Shown piece by piece: positions 1 through 8,526 of a stretch of 64,000 nt of DNA (position 1 is the first letter of the stretch; the number at the start of each line of letters is the position of its first letter). The position numbers and the translations under genes are program-made. This DNA comes from JAQWCH01 sp050952725. Lineage in GTDB: Bacteria > Bacillota_I > Bacilli_A > RFN20 > CAG-826. The stretch covers positions 1,240,001 to 1,304,000 of the forward strand of contig JBMNLN010000001.1 in assembly GCA_050952725.1 (NCBI GenBank), in the 5' to 3' direction. The notes under the pieces are model-generated. The model saw only the letters and a list, made by a program, of their open reading frames with translations. It was not told the origin of the DNA and did not search any database.

Positions 1-288
1 CACAATTTCCCAGAGTCGCCCAATCACCTCGGGGTAATAGATGAAAATGGTCCCAATCGTAAAGAGGATGATGATTAAAATGATAATTAACATCGCCATC
101 ACCACGACCATTAATCCAAAGATGATAAATTGCTGTCCAAGCGTGATAAAAAACGAGATAACAATCCCTAAAATAGCCGCATTGCCTAAAATAATCCCCA
201 GTTGCTGAAAGTTGAGTTGACGGAAGTAACGCTTTAAGGTTTCTTCTTTGCAAGTGGGGATGGAAGAAACTTCGATTTCAGTATTCAT
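1..288 (-). CDS. Partial small membrane protein (C-terminus outside window)
   Basis: An open frame runs from an ATG at 288 to the window edge without a stop, giving 96 codons of the N-terminal part. After a polar start of about 30 residues there are two hydrophobic stretches (roughly residues 32-53 and 56-82) typical of membrane helices, followed by a Tyr/Pro-containing segment. A GAGGAAAA ribosome site lies about 10 bases upstream of the ATG. A weak promoter (TTGCGG, 17-base spacer, TAAAAT) can be read upstream around 320-350. No family is recognised. The missing C-terminus lies beyond base 1. Confidence 0.55.
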   Translation of the reverse strand, partial: MNTEIEVSSIPTCKEETLKRYFRQLNFQQLGIILGNAAILGIVISFFITLGQQFIIFGLMVVVMAMLIIILIIILFTIGTIFIYYPEVIGRLWEIV

Positions 289-414
289 TTTTTGCTTTTT
301 TCCTCAAGAAATTCACTGCCTCTATTTTAAGATATATTCAAAGAACCCGCAACGAAAGCGCGAGTGTTGATACCGTTTCAAATTTGTAGGTCATCGTTTA
401 TTCAAATTGCTATG

Positions 415-1470
415 TTACCAATTACTCATCAAGTTATATAAATAAGTGTTTTTATATATTTTTTGTTTTCCAACTTTTTCAACAATTAAAATCCCATATT
501 GAACCAATAAATTTAAATATTTAGAAGCTGTATTTCTAGAGATATTTAAATTTTCTCTAAAGTATTCATTCTTCGTATAAAAATCAAAAAACAGATAATT
601 AACTAGGTTCTCAGAATATATTTCAGGACATAGTTCTTTAATTCTCTTTGTCGCATCTTTCATCAATGATATAAATTCATTGATAAAAGAAACTGTAAAA
701 CTAGCAGTTTTTTCTACTCCTTTAATCATATACATTAAATAGTTTTTGATGTTTTTATCGTCTATTTTAATGTCATGCAAATGATTATAATATTCATCCC
801 TTGTTTCATTAATATATTTTGATAAATATAAGATTGGCAATGTAATCTGATTAGCTAGGATTAAATAGAGAATATTTAAAACGCGTCCCGTCCTCCCGTT
901 TCCATCATGAAATGGATGAATTGATTCAAATTGATAGTGAATCATGGCCATTTTTAAAATTGCATCTATATTATGTAACTCTGGATAATTGATATATTGT
1001 TCTAAATTATCCATATATTCAATGATTTCTCTTTCTGATTGTGGTGGGGTGTGTAAGACTTCTTTGGTTTTAGTATTCAAAATAACTGTTCCAGGTATTT
1101 TCCTGATACCACCCACATTTGGTTCGATTATAGAATGGATATCCACAATCATATTAGTCGATATATATCCTTTTTGGATAATCTCATCATATCCTTTTAA
1201 TAATGCTTGTCGATAATTTACCACTTCTTTGGCGTTATAATTTTCAGTGTTTAAAGTTATTTCTTTAAATATCTCATCAAAAGTAGTCACTATATTTTCA
1301 ATAGAACTAGACGCTTTCGCTTCACCAAGTGTAATGGCGTTTAAAATAATTTTGGGATTAGGCAATAGATTAATGAGCCCATTTAAATTCCCTAATTCAT
1401 ATTTAGCGGTTATTAAAGCTTTTAAAATATCTGGATCTTCATAATTAAAATCAATCGGTAATTTGCGCAT
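415..1470 (-). CDS. Fic family protein, class II, with C-terminal winged helix
   Basis: Fic proteins usually transfer AMP from ATP to hydroxyl side chains of target proteins. The full active-site loop HPFHDGNGRTGR is present at residues 185-196 with the catalytic His185. An N-terminal inhibitory motif (S/T)xxxE(G/N) is seen at residues 54-59 with Glu58, which puts the protein in the self-inhibited class II. The last 70 residues look like a winged-helix DNA-binding domain, an arrangement common in stand-alone bacterial Fic proteins of 350-380 residues. The ATG at 1470 is chosen over an earlier in-frame start because AGGAGGT lies just upstream of it. The gene stands alone between unrelated genes. 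The family and activity class are clear, the target is unknown. Confidence 0.88.
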   Translation of the reverse strand: MRKLPIDFNYEDPDILKALITAKYELGNLNGLINLLPNPKIILNAITLGEAKASSSIENIVTTFDEIFKEITLNTENYNAKEVVNYRQALLKGYDEIIQKGYISTNMIVDIHSIIEPNVGGIRKIPGTVILNTKTKEVLHTPPQSEREIIEYMDNLEQYINYPELHNIDAILKMAMIHYQFESIHPFHDGNGRTGRVLNILYLILANQITLPILYLSKYINETRDEYYNHLHDIKIDDKNIKNYLMYMIKGVEKTASFTVSFINEFISLMKDATKRIKELCPEIYSENLVNYLFFDFYTKNEYFRENLNISRNTASKYLNLLVQYGILIVEKVGKQKIYKNTYLYNLMSNW

Positions 1471-1915
1471 GTTTTTACCTCCTGCGCAAATATTAGTGTT
1501 TTTTGTGCACGTCGTCAATATCTGCACAGTTTTAGATAGCGTTTTACCTTTATAGATCCTAAATAAAAAAGCAGTCTACAACTACTTTGTTCATCTTAGT
1601 ACATCCCCCCGAAACACTTGATGCAATTTTGTGCGAATTTCATGAGAGTCACCTCATCAAAGTCCGACATGAAAAAAGAATCATTGAAGAAAAATTAGAT
1701 TTGACCACTTATCCCGAAATCTCATTCTCAATTAATAAACCCGATTGCGATGTACTTAATACCCGGGGAATGAAAACTCAAATGCGATAAATGTTTGATG
1801 AAATTAAATCCGGAAGAATTTAGAATAGAAAATAACTAATTGGCGATTAACCTATAAAATGAAATCTACCGCAAGTGTTTGCCTTGGAATTTAATTACAG
1901 TGAGAATGGTATTTT
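1471..1915. other. Intergenic region, no supported gene
   Basis: This stretch separates the fic gene from the XRE/SdpI gene, which are both on the minus strand. The only longer open frame (plus strand, 1587-1790, TTG start) has no ribosome site and no recognisable similarity. I see no clear terminator, repeat or RNA. It probably carries the fic promoter near 1500-1560. Confidence 0.4.
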
Positions 1916-2812
1916 TTATTTGGTGTTTTGTTTTTTGCACCGAGAACGTAAAACTTCGTGATAGACAGTTGCAACCACCAACCCCGAGAAGAAAATTGCC
2001 AAACTCCACATCGCTAATTCCGAATCGATGAAAACCAAAGTAAAGACATAGGCAAGCAAGGTGGAGATGGTCATGGAAATCGCCGCAAAGGCATTAACCT
2101 TATTCCACACTTCTTCACTGGAGAATGTAAAATTCGTTCGAAAACCAAACATCAAATTAAATCGGTTAAAACGCGGATGTGTCAACGGAGCAAGACCGAG
2201 AAATAGAGCATAAAAACCAGCATGTATCAAGTTAAATCCCGCGATATGGCCAGAAAATGAATCCTTGATCATCAAAGGTACAATAATCAAAGCGATAACA
2301 ACCATTAAGATCGTGATTACAAGTGCCATCACCGCCAAGATAAGACGTCGATTTTTATAAGCTTTTGGATAAGGATATTTGACCATCAGTAAGGATAATG
2401 GGCATAAGAGGAGCAAACCTAAAATCCATAAGAGATTCCATTTAGAACCATAGGTCGCGGTGCCATCTAGACTCCAATGGATGATAATCGGGTCGTTAAC
2501 TGCCAAGATAGTCGCTAACAAGAGTAAACTCGAAAAAACAGTGAGAATGATCACACTGCGGAGCAACCATTTGATTCGGCGTTTCTTTTTTACTTCTGCT
2601 ATCTCGTGCACTGAACCTTCCGGATCGATGAGTTCAGCAATTGAACATTCTAAAATGTTACAAAGTTGTTTGGTCGTGTCAAAATCAGGCTCATTAATCC
2701 CCCGTTCCCATTTTGAAACGGATTGTCTTGCCACATTTAACTTTGCGGCAATTTCCTCTTGGGTATAGCCTTTTTTCTCACGTAACTCTTTTAATCTTGC
2801 ACCGAACTTCAT
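1916..2812 (-). CDS. XRE-type regulator fused to SdpI-like membrane domain
   Basis: Residues 1-65 form a helix-turn-helix domain of the XRE/Cro type (KLNVARQSVSKWERG). It is followed by a short basic linker and five to six hydrophobic segments. The first extracellular loop carries a DUF1648-like pattern (PIIIHWSLDG, then Lys-Trp), and the C-terminal half resembles SdpI, the immunity and signalling membrane protein of the Bacillus killing-factor system. Such HTH-SdpI fusions are widespread in Firmicutes and are thought to sense membrane or peptide stress. The start at 2812 (MKFGARL) is preferred over one 13 codons earlier, since AGGTG lies directly before it and the HTH domain begins there. 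The gene stands alone; specific ligand and regulon unknown. Confidence 0.82.
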   Translation of the reverse strand: MKFGARLKELREKKGYTQEEIAAKLNVARQSVSKWERGINEPDFDTTKQLCNILECSIAELIDPEGSVHEIAEVKKKRRIKWLLRSVIILTVFSSLLLLATILAVNDPIIIHWSLDGTATYGSKWNLLWILGLLLLCPLSLLMVKYPYPKAYKNRRLILAVMALVITILMVVIALIIVPLMIKDSFSGHIAGFNLIHAGFYALFLGLAPLTHPRFNRFNLMFGFRTNFTFSSEEVWNKVNAFAAISMTISTLLAYVFTLVFIDSELAMWSLAIFFSGLVVATVYHEVLRSRCKKQNTK

Positions 2813-3102
2813 AGGACACCTCTTTTCACTTATATTATCGATAAAATCCATGGTTTTGTAACGAACTTCTTCCGCACCTTTAAGGTGCCCACTTATTTTT
2901 GCAGGAAAAATGTCGGAGAAAATCGCCTTGTAAAGAATGACTAACCTTTTTTACTTAAAAAAATAAGTAAGATATATATTAACTGGCATCCAATCCTAAT
3001 TGTAGTTAAAAACTTAGATTTAACATCTAGTAAACGGATGTTCACTACGGTAATTCCTTCTTTTTTTGTTTTATGTTATTATCGTTTTAGCAGGTACAAG
3101 AT

Positions 3103-3828
3103 ATGGCGCAAAAGAAAACAAAGAAGTTTCGTCAAAAACGCAAACTTTGGTTCCGAGGTTTAAAAAGTTTCTTACGGATCCGCTATCGTAAACCGCGATT
3201 TATTTACTTAGGCGCAAAACCGACAACCAACGCCATTATTTTATCAAATCACGTCGGAGCGGCTGGGCCGATGATTCTCGAACTCCATGCAGAATTCCCC
3301 CATCGGATGTGGGGAACTCATGAGATGAATTCGGGCCTAAGAAAACTTTATCGCTATCAAACCCGCGTTTATTATCATAAGAAAAAGGGCTGGAATCTCC
3401 ATCTCGCCCGACTTTTCTGTTTGCTCGCCAGCCCTTTGACCAACATTTACTATCGGGGGTTACGATTAATCTCCACCTATCAAGACCATCGTCTCCGTGA
3501 CACTTTAAAAGAGAGTGTTGAAGTCTTAAAAGGAGGAGAAAACATCGTCATCTTCCCCGAATATTCTGATGAGGGTTATCTCGAGGTGTTAACTAAGTTT
3601 TATACGGGATTTGCCGTTCTTGCAGAGAGCGCCCTCAAAGCGGGAATTGATGTTTCCCTCTATGTCGCATATTTAAAACTCAAAGAAAACACTTTTATCT
3701 TCGATGAGCCAATTCTTTTTAGTGAACTAAAGAAAATCGTTGATTCTCGAGAAGAAATAGGTCAATATCTACTCGAGAAATGCAACGCCTTAGGACAGAT
3801 GGATTTGGCAATCGTCCCCGCGAAATAA
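3103..3828 (+). CDS. Divergent lysophospholipid acyltransferase-like protein (PlsC superfamily)
   Basis: The protein of 241 residues has the layout of 1-acylglycerol-3-phosphate acyltransferases. It has a basic N-terminus, a block LSNHVGAAGP near residues 48-57 at the place of motif I (NHxxxxD), and GENIVIFPEYSDEGY near 146-160 at the place of the FPEG motif. The motif I Asp is missing: Gly-Pro stands where NHxxxxD would have it, so catalysis may differ or be lost. There is no signal peptide. A membrane-associated role in phospholipid synthesis or remodelling is inferred from the family only. The upstream region contains a TATTAT-like -10 element; the ribosome site is weak. A strong hairpin terminator follows. 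Confidence 0.72.
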   Translation: MAQKKTKKFRQKRKLWFRGLKSFLRIRYRKPRFIYLGAKPTTNAIILSNHVGAAGPMILELHAEFPHRMWGTHEMNSGLRKLYRYQTRVYYHKKKGWNLHLARLFCLLASPLTNIYYRGLRLISTYQDHRLRDTLKESVEVLKGGENIVIFPEYSDEGYLEVLTKFYTGFAVLAESALKAGIDVSLYVAYLKLKENTFIFDEPILFSELKKIVDSREEIGQYLLEKCNALGQMDLAIVPAK

Positions 3829-3843
3829 CAAATATCTATAACG

Positions 3844-3873
3844 AAAAAGGCAGATTGATTGCTGCCTTTTTTT
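3844..3873. terminator. Bidirectional rho-independent terminator
   Basis: The stem AAAGGCAG / CTGCCTTT with an 8-base loop is flanked by A-rich sequence on the left and seven T on the right. It can therefore end transcription from both sides. It lies between the convergent acyltransferase gene (plus) and the GH78 gene (minus). Confidence 0.85.
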
Positions 3874-3891
3874 GTGATTATCTTAGTATTC

Positions 3892-5733
3892 CTATAGTAA
3901 TTTGTTTAAATAAATAATTGGTATAGCACTCCACCCGTGACAAAGGCTGCCTGCATTATTAAAAGCGCTTGCTCCTTCTATTACTTCATAGAATGACGTA
4001 GCACCATCATTGAGCATTGTCGAATAATTGTTCGTGATTTCATCTAGTACAAATTTTTTGTAAATTTCATGTTCAAAACTAAGAAGCGCATCATACACAA
4101 AAGCTTTCATCGATAGTGTAGTTTGAATTAGAGAAGTATCTTTCATAATTGCTTCCGCGGTTCTTTCATCGCCGATACCAATTAAGATCGCAAGAGCGCA
4201 TGAAAGTTGGCTGGCATGTTGTTTGTCTTCATTTAAATACAAAATATCATTAGCGAAACATCTGTTTTTAAGTTGGTTTTGCATCAAATTCAAGTCGATA
4301 TCGATATCAAAATATTTTTTCGTCATTCTTACTGCGTAGATAAACATGCCGTTCAAAATCGCACTGTAGTGGAGTTTTTGCTTCGCTTGCTCTCCATCGC
4401 AATAATTGGTCCATTCATAAAAATCCCAATAAGGGCTTCCGAACTCTTTGATTAAAGAGGTCTCATCCATACGCTTGATAAAGACATCCGTAATCGATTT
4501 AATTGTTTCTGCGACTTGATCTCTAAATTCTAAATCATCAGTTTGCTCAAGATATTGAGTCACTTCAATGAGATAGGCTAATGAGAAAGAGGGAATAGGG
4601 AAATCTAATCCTGATGGAGCACAAATCGATAAGAGCCCATCTTTGCGAACACTCCGAGCAATCAGTTCTAAATTAAAGCGGACATAGTCTAAATTCAAAT
4701 TTTTAAAACAATCATAGCCGCAACGAATTTGGTTAAGCGAATCCATCGTATATAAACACTGCTCACGCCATGGGGTATCTTCATAATGTTCATGCATGCA
4801 CAATTGTAAAGTGCGAACGGAAACATCATAGATTTTGTTATACAGATCATTGCCAAAATCCTTGCTGATAATTTCGACAGGATATAAAACATCGCGAATA
4901 CCGATAAAATTAATTTCTAAATCTTGTGTGGTGACAAGTTGGAGATATCTCCCCGCTAATCGACGGAAATGATTAATGTAGTGGTTATGACCTTTTTTCG
5001 CAATAAACTCCACGCTAAAATCTCTCGCTTCGATTCGACGACGCACATTGCCATCGATAAGATGTTCACCGTAAGCGATGGTAATCAATTCTTTTTGCTT
5101 ACAAGTAAAATCCAGTTCGATAAATCCTGCTCTTTCTCTTAATAAATCAATTAAATAACCATCTTCTATCTTTATAACGGTGATTTTTTCCTGTCCACAC
5201 AAAACAAGTTCTTCTATTGGACGTTTAACTAAGATGGGATTTTTTTCAACCTCGATGGCTTTTTTAAATAAATTAGGTTTAACCGTGTTGTCAAAAAGAA
5301 ATGAATATCCAAGTTGTAAGGTGATGAGTTTACAATAACCATTTTGATATTCGTTCATTATTCTCGCTTCAGTATTCCGATTTGAATAATTAATCACCTT
5401 GTTATCTTCATATATTTCAAAGATTAATCCCGGTTTTTCCCTAATTGCTCTTTGGGTATCGAGCCCTTCGTGCCAAACTTGGATTACAATTTCGTTTTTC
5501 CCAAGATGCAGATGTTGATTCAAAATTATTTCATTAAAATATTTATAATCTGGGTAATCAGAACAATGAGTGAATGAGATGGCATTTTGATTGACAAATA
5601 AACAATAATAGGACGAAGATGCAATGTGAATCCTATATAACGCATCCTTTTTCACGATAAAAGAAGTTGCAAATTCTGCATAGGTATCAACTTCATTTTT
5701 ATTATTAACCCAAATCCAACGTCCGTATTTCAT
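3892..5733 (-). CDS. GH78-type alpha-L-rhamnosidase, intracellular
   Basis: The protein (613 residues, no signal peptide) has the domain order of GH78 rhamnosidases. A beta-sandwich N-terminal half includes a jelly-roll type stretch near 20-110. It is followed by an (alpha/alpha)6 barrel from about 290 to 570 and a short C-terminal sandwich. The barrel starts with an acidic block EDTPWREQ at 318-325, matching the DxPxRxE signature of the family, and FYEW near 450 is also typical. The C-terminus ends with a CHGWSAIP block, characteristic of the group. It probably removes terminal rhamnose from imported oligosaccharides; a rhaDBA operon at 21-25 kb could use the product. It is the last gene after the aldolase and rpiB-like genes. 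The ribosome site is weak. Substrate linkage is inferred. Confidence 0.82.
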   Translation of the reverse strand: MKYGRWIWVNNKNEVDTYAEFATSFIVKKDALYRIHIASSSYYCLFVNQNAISFTHCSDYPDYKYFNEIILNQHLHLGKNEIVIQVWHEGLDTQRAIREKPGLIFEIYEDNKVINYSNRNTEARIMNEYQNGYCKLITLQLGYSFLFDNTVKPNLFKKAIEVEKNPILVKRPIEELVLCGQEKITVIKIEDGYLIDLLRERAGFIELDFTCKQKELITIAYGEHLIDGNVRRRIEARDFSVEFIAKKGHNHYINHFRRLAGRYLQLVTTQDLEINFIGIRDVLYPVEIISKDFGNDLYNKIYDVSVRTLQLCMHEHYEDTPWREQCLYTMDSLNQIRCGYDCFKNLNLDYVRFNLELIARSVRKDGLLSICAPSGLDFPIPSFSLAYLIEVTQYLEQTDDLEFRDQVAETIKSITDVFIKRMDETSLIKEFGSPYWDFYEWTNYCDGEQAKQKLHYSAILNGMFIYAVRMTKKYFDIDIDLNLMQNQLKNRCFANDILYLNEDKQHASQLSCALAILIGIGDERTAEAIMKDTSLIQTTLSMKAFVYDALLSFEHEIYKKFVLDEITNNYSTMLNDGATSFYEVIEGASAFNNAGSLCHGWSAIPIIYLNKLL

Positions 5734-5788
5734 TTCATATCAGTCTACAAGATGTTTTGAATTTTTTCATCATATTCAATGTTAAAAA

Positions 5789-6367
5789 TCATTCAGGTTT
5801 TTGATCAAAATCGAGGCTCAGGTCATAATTTCCTAAGTATTTAACCTTAAAGCCATTCTTTTTGTATTCCTTGTAACAGAAGGCATCGAGCTCATCCATC
5901 GCCAGTTTGTGGAATTCATAGAAGTTATGCCACCACTCCCAGCCACTACCTAAGGAATTGGCTAGATAGGCATCAGCGATATCACAAGCGGTTTGCGGGG
6001 CGACATAGAAGGCTCCCATCGCTAAGGCGTTAACTCCATTACCAGTAATTGCACGAATTGCCGCTGGTAAACTTTCCACTACACCGGCATGCACACCAGG
6101 GCATTTACTCGCGGCGATATGAATCCCCATGCCCGTGCCGCAGAAAAGGAGAGCACGTTCATATTTCTTTTCGCTAATTTGCGCCCCAACTCTTAGTCCG
6201 ATGCGGTGGAACATATTCTCCGGATCATCGGGAACACTATCTTTTTTTACCCCTAAATCGAGAATTTCCCAACCTTTTTTCCGTAAATGCTCGACGACCA
6301 CTTCTTTTAAAGGGAAGCCAGCAAAGTCGGCTCCAACAACGAGTTTCTTGTCTTTGACTAATTTCAT
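5789..6367 (-). CDS. RpiB/LacA/LacB family sugar-phosphate isomerase, copy 1
   Basis: This 192-residue protein belongs to the RpiB/LacAB family of aldose-ketose phosphate isomerases. The signature FCGTGMG at 75-81 holds the active-site Cys76, and a GNGVNALAMG block follows. It has about 40 residues more at the C-terminus than classical RpiB (about 150), and the usual His of the N-terminal DH motif is Phe (ADFAGF). AAGGAG lies before the ATG. It sits between the aldolase (upstream) and the GH78 gene (downstream) and is probably cotranscribed with them. A second copy at 45402-45986 on the opposite strand is almost identical in DNA from codon 5 to the stop. The substrate is not known; ribose-5-phosphate or a deoxy- or branched sugar phosphate are possibilities. 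Confidence 0.85.
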   Translation of the reverse strand: MKLVKDKKLVVGADFAGFPLKEVVVEHLRKKGWEILDLGVKKDSVPDDPENMFHRIGLRVGAQISEKKYERALLFCGTGMGIHIAASKCPGVHAGVVESLPAAIRAITGNGVNALAMGAFYVAPQTACDIADAYLANSLGSGWEWWHNFYEFHKLAMDELDAFCYKEYKKNGFKVKYLGNYDLSLDFDQKPE

Positions 6368-6517
6368 AAAATTTCTCCTTTTCTTTATTCTAACATTTTA
6401 AAATTAATCGCAATCGATAAAACCCGGGCAATCATTATATGCCCACAACCAATAGGTAATTTGACAAAAGATCATTTCTCATAAGCATAAATACATCGGG
6501 ACTGTTTAATAAAAGTT

Positions 6518-7396
6518 TTATAACAATTCTTTGAAATTGATGTCATCTAACTTCGCTTTTAAAAATGTTAAATCTTCCTGATTAGGCATTTTTTGCGGAG
6601 CGACGGTATGTCCCATATCAAAACCAAGTAAAGTTAAGGGGGCTTTCCACCAAGCGAGATTTTCATGAATTAAAAGATCAATCACGTCATTGAGTTGGCC
6701 CTGGGCTCTTAAAGCGGTCTCCACATCGCCCTTTTTAAAACTTTCATAGAGAGTCACACCAACTTTGGGGAGGATATTATAAGTCGAACCAATCGCGCCA
6801 TCAGCCCCAAGTGCCAGCGCACAAATTAGCGTTTCATCAGGTCCATTAAGGACGATTAAGCGATCGGCAAACTTCCGCTTAATCGCGCCAAATAAATAAT
6901 AATCCCGGAAGGAGATTTTAATCCCAATCACCTGATCGATTTTGGTGAGTTCCGACACGAATTCAAGCATATCGCCAGCGATGACCGAAGTCACATACGC
7001 AAAGATGGGATGTTTGCTTTTTTGGGCCAACAAGCGATAGTAATCTAGCGTCTCTTCCATCGAGTAATATGGTTGCATAGCTGGAGGCAAAGAGGCGATT
7101 GCATCAACTTCCAATTGATTCGCGTGTTCGACTAAATCAAGGACATCCTCAAGGCGACCCGCACCGACATGGACCACGACTTTCCCGCGTTGACGATTGT
7201 GTTTAACCACCGCTTCAAGCATTTGTTTCCGCGTGCGATTTGGCAGCACCTTGCACTCACCCGTGTTCCCGCCGACATAAAAACCAGTTAAACCATTGGC
7301 TAACTGATAATCAACCATCTTTTTTACCGTTTCGGTTTTGACATTCATCTCTTTATCATAAACCGAGAAGATTGCCGACATAATTCCTTTAAACAT
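6518..7396 (-). CDS. N-acetylneuraminate lyase / dihydrodipicolinate synthase family aldolase
   Basis: A class I aldolase of 292 residues with the TIM-barrel layout of the DapA/NanA family. It has GNTGE at 43-47, an active-site Tyr134 and the Schiff-base Lys160 in GIKIS. A block GSTYN near residue 208 is typical of N-acetylneuraminate lyases rather than of DapA. The reaction is probably cleavage of a sialic or 2-keto-3-deoxy sugar acid to pyruvate plus an aldehyde sugar; the real substrate is open. The ATG at 7396 is chosen since AAAGGAG precedes it at the right distance. It appears to be the first gene of a set with the rpiB-like and GH78 genes, with a promoter near 7635-7665. Confidence 0.85.
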   Translation of the reverse strand: MFKGIMSAIFSVYDKEMNVKTETVKKMVDYQLANGLTGFYVGGNTGECKVLPNRTRKQMLEAVVKHNRQRGKVVVHVGAGRLEDVLDLVEHANQLEVDAIASLPPAMQPYYSMEETLDYYRLLAQKSKHPIFAYVTSVIAGDMLEFVSELTKIDQVIGIKISFRDYYLFGAIKRKFADRLIVLNGPDETLICALALGADGAIGSTYNILPKVGVTLYESFKKGDVETALRAQGQLNDVIDLLIHENLAWWKAPLTLLGFDMGHTVAPQKMPNQEDLTFLKAKLDDINFKELL

Positions 7397-7634
7397 AAAG
7401 ACTCCTTTCACCCTCGTTTCATCATGATTTTACTTATTCCATTTATCTAAAACAAACTGCAACGAAAAACTGATTAACTAATGAGAAAAAATATCTAAGC
7501 CTCTTTGTTAAATTAGATTTTTCTTTAAGGATAAGATATTTCCTCTCTTTTTAATTTTAGCATTTTAAACTCAAGAAAAAGCCTCAATAATTGACAAAAT
7601 ACCTCCAAAGTCGATATATCAAATTGAAAAAAAG

Positions 7635-7665
7635 ATTATAGGCTTTTGAAAAAAGATTTTGTCAA
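7635..7665 (-). promoter_or_regulatory. Candidate sigma-A promoter for aldolase-rpiB-GH78 genes
   Basis: Read on the minus strand there is a perfect -35 TTGACA (7660-7665) and a perfect -10 TATAAT (7635-7640), separated by 19 bases. The spacer is two longer than ideal. The leader to the aldolase ATG would be about 230 bases. The 364-base gap 7397-7760 holds no gene; apart from this promoter and the inverted repeat at 7716 it is AT-rich. Confidence 0.6.
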
Positions 7666-7715
7666 GCGAATTTGGCCGTTTATCTACTTGAAAAAAGTCA
7701 TTAGACTTGAATAGA

Positions 7716-7732
7716 TTTAACCATCGGTTAAA
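7716..7732. promoter_or_regulatory. Inverted repeat, candidate operator in divergent promoter region
   Basis: The sequence TTTAACC-ATC-GGTTAAA is a perfect 7-base inverted repeat. It lies about 30 bases before the nitrilase-like gene and just behind a possible promoter (TTGAAA at 7689), where a repressor would act. The binding protein is unknown. Confidence 0.4.
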
Positions 7733-7760
7733 ATTAACCTAGCAGTCAATGCGCGGATAG

Positions 7761-8489
7761 ATGATGAAAATTGGATTAGTAAGCGACTACTCAGATTGCG
7801 ATGTCGAAACCAACATAACGACGATTTTAAAGTATCTAAATGAGTATCACCATTTAGATCTTTTGCTTTTTTCTGAAGGCTTTTTGCAAGGTTTTAATTC
7901 TTTAACTTGGGTGTATGAAAAAGATATCCAAATTGCTTTATCAAAAGATGATAAAAGATTAAGTCCAATTAAAAAAGTTTGCCAAGAGAATAACATCGCG
8001 GTCGGGTTTGGCTATTATGAAAAAGTCGGTCCCTTACTTTACTGCAGCTATATGATTATCGATCAAAACGGAACCATTATTAACAATTATCGTCGCCTTT
8101 CTGATGGATGGAAATACTTAACCAAAGTAACTCCAAACTATCGAAATGGTACGAAACTTCTTCCGTTTTCCTTGAATGGTTATCGCCTACTCACCGTACT
8201 TTGTGGTGATTTATGGGATGATCAAATCAAAGAAAAGGTAATTAATGTCATTGCCGAAGAAAACATCAATCTGCTGCTTTGGCCGAATCATCTCGATTAT
8301 CCGCGGGAACAATTTCAAAACGAGTTACCTGAATATCAACACCGCAGTCAAGGGATTAAAATTCCCACCTTATTAGTCAACGACCATTCAGAATTCTCCC
8401 ATGGAGGGGCGGTTGTTTTTAAAGATGGAAATATCTTAAATTATTTAGAAGTTGGAAAAAAAGCAGTGCTAGAGTTTAATCTTACTTAA
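7761..8489 (+). CDS. Carbon-nitrogen hydrolase (nitrilase superfamily)-like protein
   Basis: The 242-residue protein follows the nitrilase fold. A catalytic Glu is seen in FSEGF (Glu39) and the nucleophile Cys148 lies in VLCGDLW. The usual third residue, a Lys in a Y-R-K-x pattern, is replaced by Arg in NYRRLSDG (residues 109-116), with a Lys only at 118. Nitrilase family enzymes cleave amides or nitriles; with the altered triad the activity is uncertain. There is no signal peptide. It is divergent from the aldolase-rpiB-GH78 genes and 37 bases before the M28 peptidase, so it may share transcription with the latter. The start at 7761 lacks a good ribosome site; the second Met is also possible. 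Confidence 0.7.
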   Translation: MMKIGLVSDYSDCDVETNITTILKYLNEYHHLDLLLFSEGFLQGFNSLTWVYEKDIQIALSKDDKRLSPIKKVCQENNIAVGFGYYEKVGPLLYCSYMIIDQNGTIINNYRRLSDGWKYLTKVTPNYRNGTKLLPFSLNGYRLLTVLCGDLWDDQIKEKVINVIAEENINLLLWPNHLDYPREQFQNELPEYQHRSQGIKIPTLLVNDHSEFSHGGAVVFKDGNILNYLEVGKKAVLEFNLT

Positions 8490-8526
8490 ACACTGCTTAA
8501 TTTGATAAAAACAAGGAGGATTTACC

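Noticed and set aside
1587..1790. 67-codon plus-strand frame starting with TTG
   Set aside because: No ribosome site, no family similarity and unusual amino-acid composition; probably chance.
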